Below, one piece after another: positions 44,570-52,814 of a stretch of DNA of 64,000 nt. Below the pieces are notes generated by a model. It saw nothing but the letters and a program-made list of their open reading frames with translations. It did not search any database and had not been told where the DNA came from. This DNA is from Duncaniella muricolitica (lineage in GTDB: Bacteria; Bacteroidota; Bacteroidia; Bacteroidales; Muribaculaceae). The position numbers were made by a program, and so were the translations under genes. Where the stretch lies: contig CP061009.1 of the NCBI GenBank assembly GCA_025808375.1, positions 1,674,001-1,738,000 of the forward strand, given 5' to 3'. Within the stretch, counting starts at the first letter, position 1, and each line of letters starts with the position of its first letter.

Positions 44570-45781
44570 ATGCGCTCAATAAAACCTCATTTAACGCCAA
44601 TTTTCGAACACAATCAAATCAATGAAAAAAATTTAGTTGAATCGGATGGTGTGTTTATAGATTCTTTTTTTGAATTGCGTAAGCAGATGGCTCAATTAGC
44701 TTGTGCCAATTCTGACTTTATTCTTTTTTTCAGAGGTCAAAAAAGAGATTATACGGATAACTTATATCGTAAAGGAGGATCTTCATTTTTTCCAAGTATA
44801 TATAGAGGAAATATCTCAGATGAAGACCTACACGAAAAATGGACTAAATTAGAAATCGCCTGCAAATTGTTTGCAGAAAAAATTCGTTCTTATAAAGAAT
44901 CTCTACCAAAAAAATCGAATGAACGCAAAGAACTTGATATTGTATTAAAAAAGATACTCCTTCAATGGAGTATCTTACAACATTATGAAGTTACAGACAC
45001 TCCACTATTGGATGTCACACAATCCCTAAGAGTCGCTTGCTCATTTGCATTCCTTGATTCCCAAGAAGAGTATTCATATATTTACGCTTTTGGATTGCCC
45101 TACAATACTGGGAGAATCTCCATTAATTCAGAGCATTATCTTACGAATATAAGACTTATTAGCATTGCACCATCAGGATCACTTCGCCCACATTATCAAG
45201 AAGGATTCTTGGTTGGTGAAGATGAAATAAATGAAAGAGAAAAGAAAAATATCACGTTAGATTTTAGACGCCGTCTTATTGGTAAATTTAGAATACCAAA
45301 TAATGATTCTTTTTGGAAATCAACCACTAACACAGAATCATTTGAAGAGAATCTAATTGAAAGAGGTTTGACTAAAAAAGAGTTGTACCTAGATTTAAAC
45401 AATCATGATGATATAATCGCAAAAATATGCAATTTAGTAAAAGAAGAGATGTCAGATTTGAATGAGTCTGAGAAATATATTAGCCAAAATCCGTTTGAAG
45501 GTTTTATGTTTGTATGGAAACAAATCGAAAGTGGGTTGCGAGATGTTTACGGAATTATGCATGATAATTCTAAATTTTCAGCACTAAAGGCTATTCGTTT
45601 TATCCAAGATAAAGAGCTTCGAGATAAATTGAACCGTTTAAGGATATGGCGCAACAATTTAGTTCATGGAGGAGTAGACACTAGAGAGATTCCAGAAAAT
45701 ATAAATACAGCTCTATTAATTTTAAAAGAATTACAAGACTATTTAAATAGTCCGACTATGGTCATCCAATGTAATTCTTGA
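44570..45781 (+). CDS. FRG-domain protein with C-terminal HEPN-like domain
   Basis: 403 aa. An N-terminal FRG domain: LFFRGQKRD (FRGQ at 54-57), LQHYEVTDTPLLDVTQSLRV (136-155). The last ~90 residues are helical with RIWRNNLVHGG, fitting the HEPN R-x4-H motif (RNNLVH, 361-366). FRG proteins occur in defence islands, and HEPN domains are commonly RNases, so an abortive-type effector is a reasonable inference. More AT-rich than the ATPase gene before it. Confidence 0.7.
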   Translation: MRSIKPHLTPIFEHNQINEKNLVESDGVFIDSFFELRKQMAQLACANSDFILFFRGQKRDYTDNLYRKGGSSFFPSIYRGNISDEDLHEKWTKLEIACKLFAEKIRSYKESLPKKSNERKELDIVLKKILLQWSILQHYEVTDTPLLDVTQSLRVACSFAFLDSQEEYSYIYAFGLPYNTGRISINSEHYLTNIRLISIAPSGSLRPHYQEGFLVGEDEINEREKKNITLDFRRRLIGKFRIPNNDSFWKSTTNTESFEENLIERGLTKKELYLDLNNHDDIIAKICNLVKEEMSDLNESEKYISQNPFEGFMFVWKQIESGLRDVYGIMHDNSKFSALKAIRFIQDKELRDKLNRLRIWRNNLVHGGVDTREIPENINTALLILKELQDYLNSPTMVIQCNS

Positions 45782-45821
45782 TATTTATAAAAATATATAA
45801 AACTCAAAATAGAATATCTAT

Positions 45822-46679
45822 ATGGCATTATTCTCTGAGCGTTACGGTTATATAAAACCGTCAGAGGTGATTATTCGTGAGCGAATATCGCCTGAAATAC
45901 AAAATGCAATATGCTCTTGTTTTGACAGACTCGAAGCTGCATTTCATGAGTACGAGAAAAGTACATTTAATATGGAACATTCTCATTATGAAAATTTGGA
46001 GAAATTTTTATGGACAGATTTTCTAAATAAACGAGAAAAATCCTTTTATACTAAGGGAGGAAGATATGTGGTTGCAACATCATTCATAGAAGGCGATTCT
46101 AAATGGTTTTTAAAATTAGATTTAATCGAAAAAACTCTAAAATATTTAAGTACTTCTTCTGATTTTGCATATCGTAAAATCGAAGAAAGTTTTATTTTCA
46201 ATCTAAACTATGAATTTGAACGGTTTAACTTTGCATATCGTGTAATTGACAATGAAATTGTTGAAATCACCTCTAAAGAAGAAATAGGGGCAATAGAAAA
46301 TGCGTTAGAAAATACATCTAACAAGATAAAAATACACTTAAAACAAGCGTTAGAATTATATGCACTAAGACCTATTCCTGATTTTCGTAATTCGATAAAA
46401 GAATCAATATCTGCCGTTGAAGCCTTTTGCCGAGAAAAAACAGGTGAAGACACGTTAGGAAAGGCACTTAATAAACTGGAAACATTTGGTATCACAATGC
46501 CCAAAATGCTGAAAGTCGCATTTGATAAACTGTACGCCTATACAAATCAACCAGATACTGGAATCCGTCATGCATTAATGGATGACGAAGGCAAATATAC
46601 CCCCTCTAGAGAAGAAGCCTTATTTATGTTAGTATCTTGCTCTTCGTTCTTAAATTATTTAAATGCAAAGATTAGATAG
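45822..46679 (+). CDS. AbiJ_NTD4-like protein
   Basis: 285 aa. The start FSERYGYIKPSEVIIRERIS and LRNRLW-like SPEIQNAICSCFDRLE match the AbiJ_NTD4 type of abortive-infection protein. The C-terminal ~100 residues (FRNSIKESISAVEAFCRE, LGKALNKLETFGI, GIRHALMDDE with Arg249-His250) form the HEPN-like part. It is preceded by the FRG gene (40 bp) and is likely co-transcribed. An RNA-targeting abortive role is inferred. Confidence 0.72.
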   Translation: MALFSERYGYIKPSEVIIRERISPEIQNAICSCFDRLEAAFHEYEKSTFNMEHSHYENLEKFLWTDFLNKREKSFYTKGGRYVVATSFIEGDSKWFLKLDLIEKTLKYLSTSSDFAYRKIEESFIFNLNYEFERFNFAYRVIDNEIVEITSKEEIGAIENALENTSNKIKIHLKQALELYALRPIPDFRNSIKESISAVEAFCREKTGEDTLGKALNKLETFGITMPKMLKVAFDKLYAYTNQPDTGIRHALMDDEGKYTPSREEALFMLVSCSSFLNYLNAKIR

Positions 46680-46755
46680 TGGACAACTCTATGAAGACCT
46701 TTTTTAACGCGCTGGTGCATTGTGGATTGAAGAAAATGTAGTACCTTTGTTCTAA

Positions 46756-46957
46756 CCCATTACAACAATGGGGAAGAACATTGAAATAATGCCGTGTGCA
46801 ATTCGTGAACAACGGAAAGTGCGGCATTACAATTTTCTGAATACTACTTAGTTACAACGATATTCCGCAGCTCCAGGCGGATCACCAAGAAGCTGGACAA
46901 AACCAGATAAAGAAAAGACAACTCCTACAATATCAAGGTATTGTAGGAGTTTTTTCT
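46756..46957 (+). ncRNA. Putative ncRNA, copy B
   Basis: A TACCTTTG -7 box (46742-46749) precedes hairpin CCCATT/AATGGG, the block GAAGAACATTGAA, a long stem AATGCCG/CGGCATT, the block CCAGGCGGATCACCAA, and a strong terminator ACTCCTACAATA/TATTGTAGGAGTTTTTT (46921-46956). It shares these blocks with 17698-17880. No protein frame is present. Confidence 0.6.
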
Positions 46958-46970
46958 TTATATACTGTCC

Positions 46971-47056
46971 GTGACCGAAGACACGAAAAGGTCACTAAAA
47001 GACACACTTTCGTGACCAATTCGTGACCTGTCCACCCTCTAAGATTTTAGGTCACG
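46971..47056. promoter_or_regulatory. Cluster of five GTGACC/GGTCAC sites before the integrase
   Basis: CCGTGACCGAA, AAGGTCACTAA, TTCGTGACCAA, TTCGTGACCTG and TAGGTCACGGA lie within 86 bp, ~100 bp before the integrase ATG. Such clusters next to a tyrosine recombinase gene often are arm-type binding sites of the integrase. Confidence 0.55.
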
Positions 47057-47157
47057 GAATGTCCTAAATTGGCGGTTTGTTGTCTTGATTTGTCCGTACT
47101 GCAAATATCTCATTTTCAGTTTATCAATTTAAGTTTGTAACTAAAAAAAAAGAGATT

Positions 47158-48384
47158 ATGAGAAGTGCTTTTAAGCTACTCTATTTCGTCAAACGAAATG
47201 CAGTAAAGAAAAATGGTAACGCACCGATTATCGCACGTATCACTATTGACCAAGTTGTAGCCCAGTTTAACACCAAGCTGGAAATAAATCCGGCTCACTG
47301 GAGCGTGGAATTAGGCAAGGCTTCAGGCAGAACCGCAGAAGCCGTACACATCAATTCCATGCTGGAAAGTATTCGTAGCACAGTTCATCAACATTACCAT
47401 GCGTTAATGGCGCAAGACGGATATGTAACCGCAGAACTGGTAAAGAACGCTTTTTTAGGCAAGATAGCAAGGGAACGGACTTTGATAGAGTTCTTCAAAC
47501 AGCACAACGAACAGTATTTGCAAAAGGTTAAAATGAATACCACAGACAAAACCTACTTACGTTATGAACTGACAAAGAAACGGCTTATGGAGTTTATGAA
47601 GTTTAAATACTCCGTTTCCGATATGCTCATTAAAGATATAAATGTGGTATTCATTGAAGATTTCCTGTTGTATATCAAGAATAACTATGGGTGCAGCCAT
47701 AATACGGCTATGAAGTTCGTACAACGTTTTCGCACGGTAGTAAACTTTGCCAAGAATACAGGTTTAGTGACTGCCGACCCTTTCGGGAGTTATCGGGTAA
47801 GGTTTGAACGTACCGATAGGGATTATCTGACTATGGAAGAAATTACCACCATTTACAACCACGAGTTTAGCACTAAGCGACTGGAACAAGTGCGTGACTT
47901 GTTTATTTTTAGCTGCTATACGGCACTTTCTTACATTGACGTATGCGAACTAAGACAAGAGGACATTCGCACCGGATTTGACGGTAATTTGTGGATTATA
48001 CGGAAAAGACACAAAACAAATGTTACATCTACCGTCCGGTTGCTGGATATACCAAAAGCCATATTGGAAAAGTACAAAGATAAATTGCCAAACGGTAAGA
48101 TTTTACCAGTTATCAGCAATCAGAAAATGAATGATTACTTAAAAGAAATCGCAGCCATTTGCGGAATTGAAAAGACCTTGACCTACCATGTTGCGCGTCA
48201 TTCGTGTGCAACTTCGGTACTGCTCGCCAATGGTGTACCTATCGAGACAGTATCTAAAATTTTAGGTCATACTAATATCCGGACTACTCAAATTTATGCG
48301 AGGATTACCGATTTGAAAGTAAGTGGCGACATGGAAATGTTGGCTCAAAAACTGGACGTTCCAAATCGTACTGCCAGCCGTTGA
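47158..48384 (+). CDS. IntDOT-like tyrosine recombinase (integrase)
   Basis: 408 aa: an Arm-type DNA-binding domain (1-90), a SAM-like core-binding domain (105-205), and a catalytic domain. The latter has LSYIDV where most recombinases have the first Arg (LRYSD type), the substitution known from IntDOT. Also seen: HVARHSCAT (His-x-x-Arg), LGHTNIRTTQIYARI with the nucleophile Tyr. It would integrate and excise a conjugative or mobilizable element by strand exchange. Probable arm sites lie upstream. Confidence 0.9.
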   Translation: MRSAFKLLYFVKRNAVKKNGNAPIIARITIDQVVAQFNTKLEINPAHWSVELGKASGRTAEAVHINSMLESIRSTVHQHYHALMAQDGYVTAELVKNAFLGKIARERTLIEFFKQHNEQYLQKVKMNTTDKTYLRYELTKKRLMEFMKFKYSVSDMLIKDINVVFIEDFLLYIKNNYGCSHNTAMKFVQRFRTVVNFAKNTGLVTADPFGSYRVRFERTDRDYLTMEEITTIYNHEFSTKRLEQVRDLFIFSCYTALSYIDVCELRQEDIRTGFDGNLWIIRKRHKTNVTSTVRLLDIPKAILEKYKDKLPNGKILPVISNQKMNDYLKEIAAICGIEKTLTYHVARHSCATSVLLANGVPIETVSKILGHTNIRTTQIYARITDLKVSGDMEMLAQKLDVPNRTASR

Positions 48385-48593
48385 AATCGTGTTATCGTCA
48401 GATAACAGCAAGGTGTGATTTGTGGCACACAAATCTGTTTTCCGTGCCGCAAAACACCTTGGGCAAATTCACTCCAAAGTCGTGTTGCCAATGAAAGAAA
48501 GACATTCCCTAACTAAAGATTTTTTCGCTCGTCGGGACGGGTGGTCCCGCCCCTTGCCGCTGGGCGTTCCCCGACCGATGAGTTTATTTTTGT

Positions 48594-48720
48594 AATTCTG
48601 CAATCTTGTTTTATTGAAATATTGATAGCCTGATTGATTGAAAGCAGGATTTCAAGAAAACTGGATTGATTGAAAACAATAAACCATTCAATATTGATTG
48701 AAATACTGAATGGTTTATTT
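48594..48720. repeat. GATTGATTGAAA repeats and a terminator hairpin
   Basis: Related units GATTGATTGAAA (two exact), ATTGATTGAAAT and TATTGAAATATTG lie within ~100 bp. The last lies in the loop of a stem AATAAACCATTCA/TGAATGGTTTATT (48677-48720), which looks like a terminator between the converging integrase and rteC genes. The gap 48385-48765 holds no gene. Confidence 0.5.
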
Positions 48721-48765
48721 ATTATCAAGAATATAATTGCTTGCGAAAAGAAAATGAAACTCGCA

Positions 48766-49491
48766 TCATGTATCGTTTTCATCCATTCTTCGGAGCAGAC
48801 TTTTTTGCAATGTCTCCAAATACCGAGTTCTATTTATTTTACGGCTTCGCATTTCTAAATAAGAATGATATAAATCACCAATATCTATACTGAACACATT
48901 TTCAAAATATCCTGCAATCTCTTTTAAAGTAGCCGTTCCTTTATTAAAATCCCCATTCGCTTCTAAAGCATAAATCAGTTCTACCAACGCCCTTTTAGAG
49001 CCAGTCCAGCGCAAAATAGTTTCTACAACCTGTCCGTTATCCGCTTTGCGCTGTACAATACGCTCCAATTCCTGCAATCTGTTAGTTAAATAGATTTTCA
49101 ACAGTTCGTTGGTAATAATTTTAGCCACTTTAAAATCATATCCGGTTGAATATAGAGGGTCTTTATCAATATGGGAACTGTCTGTACATATTCGTAAATC
49201 ATTTTGATTTCGGGTAAAATAGTATCTATCCAAATAAGTAGATTTAGAACGGTAATACTGGTAAAAGTCCAAATTCCTACTGAAATAGAATGTTAAACTA
49301 TTTAGTTCATTGTACAGATATTCTTTTTGCGCAACATCACTACCTGTTGGGAATTTGCTTTCTATAACATAAATTTTGTTGTAGTACATATATTTACTTA
49401 ATACTTCTGGCTTTAGTTCTTTAAAGAAATAGATTTCTTCTGCCTCGTCCCTAAACTGATAATTTACTGTACACTTGCCATAAATAATGCC
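48766..49491 (-). pseudogene. rteC: RteC-family excision regulator, 5' end missing
   Basis: The open frame runs from about 49491, without an ATG until 49389. The protein shows EEIYFFKELKPEVLSKYMYY, FPTGSDVAQKEYLYNELN and FYQYYRSKSTYLDRYYF, then LRWTGSKRALVELIYAL, all typical of RteC, which in CTnDOT activates excision genes. The first part of the family is absent: the frame meets a stop at ~49492. The joint to the next integrase gene lies just beyond, so truncation by rearrangement is likely. The ATG at 49389 could give a 207-aa product. Confidence 0.8.
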
Positions 49492-49625
49492 TTAAATCGC
49501 TGATAGGACTGAATATCAATAGGAAATATTAGTAATCAATCTGCGGTGCGGTCAGTTTCGACAACTCCCGACAACTGAAAAACAGACCGTTTCGCGCTAA
49601 AACATTTCCTAAAAATTGTCCGAAA

Positions 49626-50396
49626 ATGGCATTACTAAACGCGGTCGTTCTGACCTCTAAAACCATCAAGGGCGGCAGAAACAAGGTCAGGATTTCAGTT
49701 GCCCACAACGGAGAAACTCGTTACATCGTCACTGACATTATTCTGGATTCCAACAAGGAGTTCAAAAACGGAAAAGTGGTGAAGCGTGCAGACGCGGCCA
49801 TGCTCAACACTAAAATCCGTAATCTGCTCCAACGCAATCAGTCCGCTCTCGATGAGCTGGAGTATATCAACGGCCTCACTGCGCCCGAACTGGTCTATCA
49901 GTTGATGAACGCAGGGAGCTACAAGCATCGTACTCTCAAATCAATCTATGACGAGTATATGGCCAACGCTCACATCAAGGAGGGAACGGCCAAATCATAC
50001 CGTGTAATCTGGAACAACATAACCCGTTATACCGGAGACAAGCTACTTGCCGAACACGTCACGCATGGTACAATCCTCGGCCTCGACAAACACCTCCGGG
50101 ACCGAAAACTCAAACCAACTACGGTACGGACAAATCTGGTTTTCCTCATGGTGCTGCTGAACTATGCCAAACGGTGTGGTTATGTGCAGTTCCGTGTGGA
50201 CCCGTTTGCCGGATATGAGCTGCCAAAGATGGAGGTGCGCCAGTCCTGGCTCTCGGTTGATGAGGTCAAGAGAGTCCGTGACCTTGAAACCTCAAAACCG
50301 AACATTGCCAAATGCCGTGACCTTTTCATGCTCTCCTACTACCTTGGAGGCATAAACATGATCGACTTGCTTGACATTGACTTCAATATCACTTGA
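49626..50396 (+). pseudogene. Second tyrosine recombinase, C-terminus lost
   Basis: 256 codons: an Arm-like N-terminus (VLTSKTIKGGRNKVRISVAH), a core-binding domain (SYRVIWNNITRYTGDKLLAE) and the start of the catalytic domain (WLSVDEVKRVRDLETSKPN, FMLSYYLGGINMIDLLDID). After that the sequence switches to the reverse complement of a lipoprotein gene and stops. The His-x-x-Arg and Tyr motifs are missing, so it is inactive. Confidence 0.82.
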
Positions 50397-50552
50397 TGTT
50401 AAAACACCGGGGAGTTTTGCAGAAGCCACCGTAAGCGTGTATTCCTTGTAACCGGTTACTTTTTTGTCTTCTTCATCATCATTGCACGATGTTACTCCTA
50501 TCATTGTAAAGATTGCCATAAACAGCATTACGAGAAAGTTTCTATTCTTCAT
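50385..50552 (-). pseudogene. Lipoprotein N-terminal fragment
   Basis: ATG 50552 opens MKNRNFLVMLFMAIFTMIGV then TSCNDDEEDK: a lipoprotein signal with lipobox VTSC, typical of Bacteroidetes surface lipoproteins. About 56 native-looking residues (to LPGVLTSSDI) precede the junction near 50385, after which the frame reads backwards through the integrase. The gene's remainder is missing. Confidence 0.65.
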
Positions 50553-51359
50553 TTTTGTCCATTTTAATTGTTTTCTGTACCGTATTAACTGATAAAATGT
50601 AAAAACAGGAGGTTGTGAGGAAATTGCGAATGTAAGGGATATTGCCTAATAAAAAATATAGCTTACGTGGCTTTAACCCAAATTTCACTTCATAATGTGG
50701 ATTTATCAAATAAAACTGACGGTTGACTATCTTATATTTATTCTTGCAGAGCATCCGCTGAAATGCTTCAATAGAACATCGGGTGCGCTTAATATTTAGT
50801 AACTCTTTGATCGTTTCTTGTTTTTCGTTACACAATCGAAGAAAACCTACATAGAGCAATTTCGGCAGTAAATGAATAAAAGGTGAATGTGAAGCTAACC
50901 AACTTCTACAAATCTGCTGATGCCCACCAAACGGTGTTTGCCAAGCAGGGAAGGAGAAGAATATAATACCGTCTTTAGATAGAAATCTTTTCAATCCAGC
51001 CAAAACTGCTCCTTGTCAGAAATATGTTCCAACACATCGTGACAGATGATGATGTCAAAACTGTTCTCCGAATGATTGAACTTTATTATATCACAAGTCA
51101 CGAATATACCTTTTGCACCGACTTCCCGAAAGAAGCGCGTGGCATCGTTGATACGGATTTCGGCTATATCCACTCCGACGGTACAGCAGCCCATTTCGGC
51201 AAAAGGCAGCAAGTTACCTCCGTCACCACAACCTACTTCCAGAATATTCATACCTGCTTTTATGGCTTTATGCGCTTGGATATAAGGCAGGTAATACTTT
51301 CTGCTTGTTGTGGCAAGCTCTTGGAAATAGAGCCGCCTATTGTTTTGTCGTTCTTGCAT
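50542..51359 (-). pseudogene. Class I SAM-dependent methyltransferase, frameshifted
   Basis: I chose the ATG at 51359 (MQERQNNRRLYFQELATTSR). Motif I ILEVGCGDGGNLLPFAE, then VGVDIAE and IICHDVLEHISDKEQF are in one frame to ~50995. The rest (GLKRFLSKDGIIFFSFPAWQ, FGGHQQICRSWLASHSPFIH) is in another. One T more in the run at ~51001 would join them into ~272 aa, a normal size for such enzymes, often in cell-surface or quinone biosynthesis. Substrate unknown. Confidence 0.7.
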
Positions 51360-51453
51360 AACATTTAATTTTTCAGCAAAAGTATGGGCATAAAACGAGA
51401 CAACTCTCAAACCAGTTTGAGAGTTGCAGCCAGATGATTGTTTTTCGCATGTC

Positions 51454-52020
51454 TTATTTCTTGCCAAAAGTGATTTCCTTGCGAATACGGCTAAGGTATG
51501 TCGGTGTGATTTGCAGATATGATGCCAAGTCTTTGAGTGTTATATCTTGCAGTAAATCAGGACAGCGTTCTATCAGTTCCAAATATCGTTCTTTGGGTGA
51601 TTGTCGATAGAGGTTGAGATAACGACCATGAGATTGGCGGAATAATTCTTCTGCTATAAAACAGCGTAACTCTATATTTTCTTTTAGTATTTGCCTAAGA
51701 AAGTTGGTACTACAAACCCATACATCTGAATCAGTCATTGCTTTAAGATCAACCAAAGACAATTCATTTCGAATTGAACTATAAAAATCTCCGGCTAAGG
51801 TATTACATAATGCCAAACCTGTGATATGCTCGTTTCCATCTGTATCAATTATGGTATATTTGAAATATCCTAATTCAATGAAACCGAAATATTTAGTTCT
51901 TTCTCCACGATGAAGAAAATACTCCCCTTTTTTATAATGGCATAGTTTACCCTCTTTGGTGCAAAGTTCACGCCAAAAATCCATATCAATCTTATCTATA
52001 TATTGGTTGAAATTAGCCAT
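51454..52020 (-). CDS. Crp/Fnr-family transcriptional regulator
   Basis: 188 aa: a cyclic-nucleotide-binding-type beta-roll (CHYKKGEYFLHRGERTKYFGFI, GDFYSSIRNELS) and a C-terminal HTH (ITLKDLASYLQITPTYLSRI). The ligand-binding Arg/Glu pattern of true CRP is not evident, as in most Bacteroidetes members. It sits upstream of the methyltransferase gene on the same strand and may control it. Confidence 0.85.
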   Translation of the reverse strand: MANFNQYIDKIDMDFWRELCTKEGKLCHYKKGEYFLHRGERTKYFGFIELGYFKYTIIDTDGNEHITGLALCNTLAGDFYSSIRNELSLVDLKAMTDSDVWVCSTNFLRQILKENIELRCFIAEELFRQSHGRYLNLYRQSPKERYLELIERCPDLLQDITLKDLASYLQITPTYLSRIRKEITFGKK

Positions 52021-52156
52021 TTTACATTTTAATCATCAGTATTATAACTATCTGCAAAGATACAGAATTTAATCCGACCAGCCTTCAATCTTGTTTAGAA
52101 ATAAAGTCATTTGGAACGAATTTCACTCCAAATGACTTTTCAGGTCAATGAAAATT

Positions 52157-52717
52157 CTATATTTTCATTCCTTTCGTACGGTTTTCATCCTTGAATTGAA
52201 AACCCGGTCGCCCGATGATAATATGGTCGGCAATGAAATTGCCAGACGGACTTCGTTCATCCATCGGGCTACGTATCTGCGGTGCATTTTCGGTGTGCTG
52301 TGGCGACACGTTACGTACACCTTCCGAATCCGGTTTGACTTCCTGTCCATCCTTTTCTTTTTCGTAGGCTTCCTGCGTAGGCGGCGCAAGCTCCAATTGT
52401 ATCTTGCGGTCGAGTGCGGCAAGTTCGGACTTCAACTGTTTCAACTCATCCTTCTTGTGACACAAACACCGTAAGTTTACAAGGCTTCCCGACTTTGGAG
52501 GGCAAGCCCAGCCCCCTGCAGGGGCAAGTGCTTTTCTTGGCTGCTCAAAACGTTTTGAGCGGCTGAAAAGACATCTTGCTGTGTCTTTGAGGACACAAGA
52601 CTTTACATACTTCTCTCCGCCGTGTTTTCGGCTGATTTCAACAATTTTTTCGCGGTCGAGCGATTTTATCAACTGTCCATATATCGGCTGTCCGAAGAAA
52701 TTACTACTTTTGCTCAT
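52157..52717 (-). pseudogene. Chimeric remnant: DUF4372 transposase start and a mobilisation-type tail
   Basis: Residues 1-40 (MSKSSNFFGQPIYGQLIKSL, DREKIVEISRKHGGEKYVK) match the DUF4372 N-terminus of IS4-family transposases. Residues ~88-186 (KKDELKQLKSELAALDRKIQ, LELAPPTQEAYEKEKD) look like the coiled-coil tail of a Bacteroides mobilisation or conjugative-element protein. The middle is unrelated low-quality sequence. Together these are fused debris, not a gene. Confidence 0.5.
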
Positions 52718-52814
52718 GGTTATTCATGGTTTGTTTGGCGACACCAAAATAACTAATTAGGGCTGACTCCTGCAAATGGAATCTGCCTTAATTTTTCAAT
52801 CGCTCAAAAAAAGT

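Noticed and set aside
48500..48600. GC-rich stretch GTCGGGACGGGTGGTCCCGCCCC as a CRISPR-like or rRNA fragment
   Set aside because: It is a single local inverted repeat without spacing, repetition or rRNA match that I can recognise.
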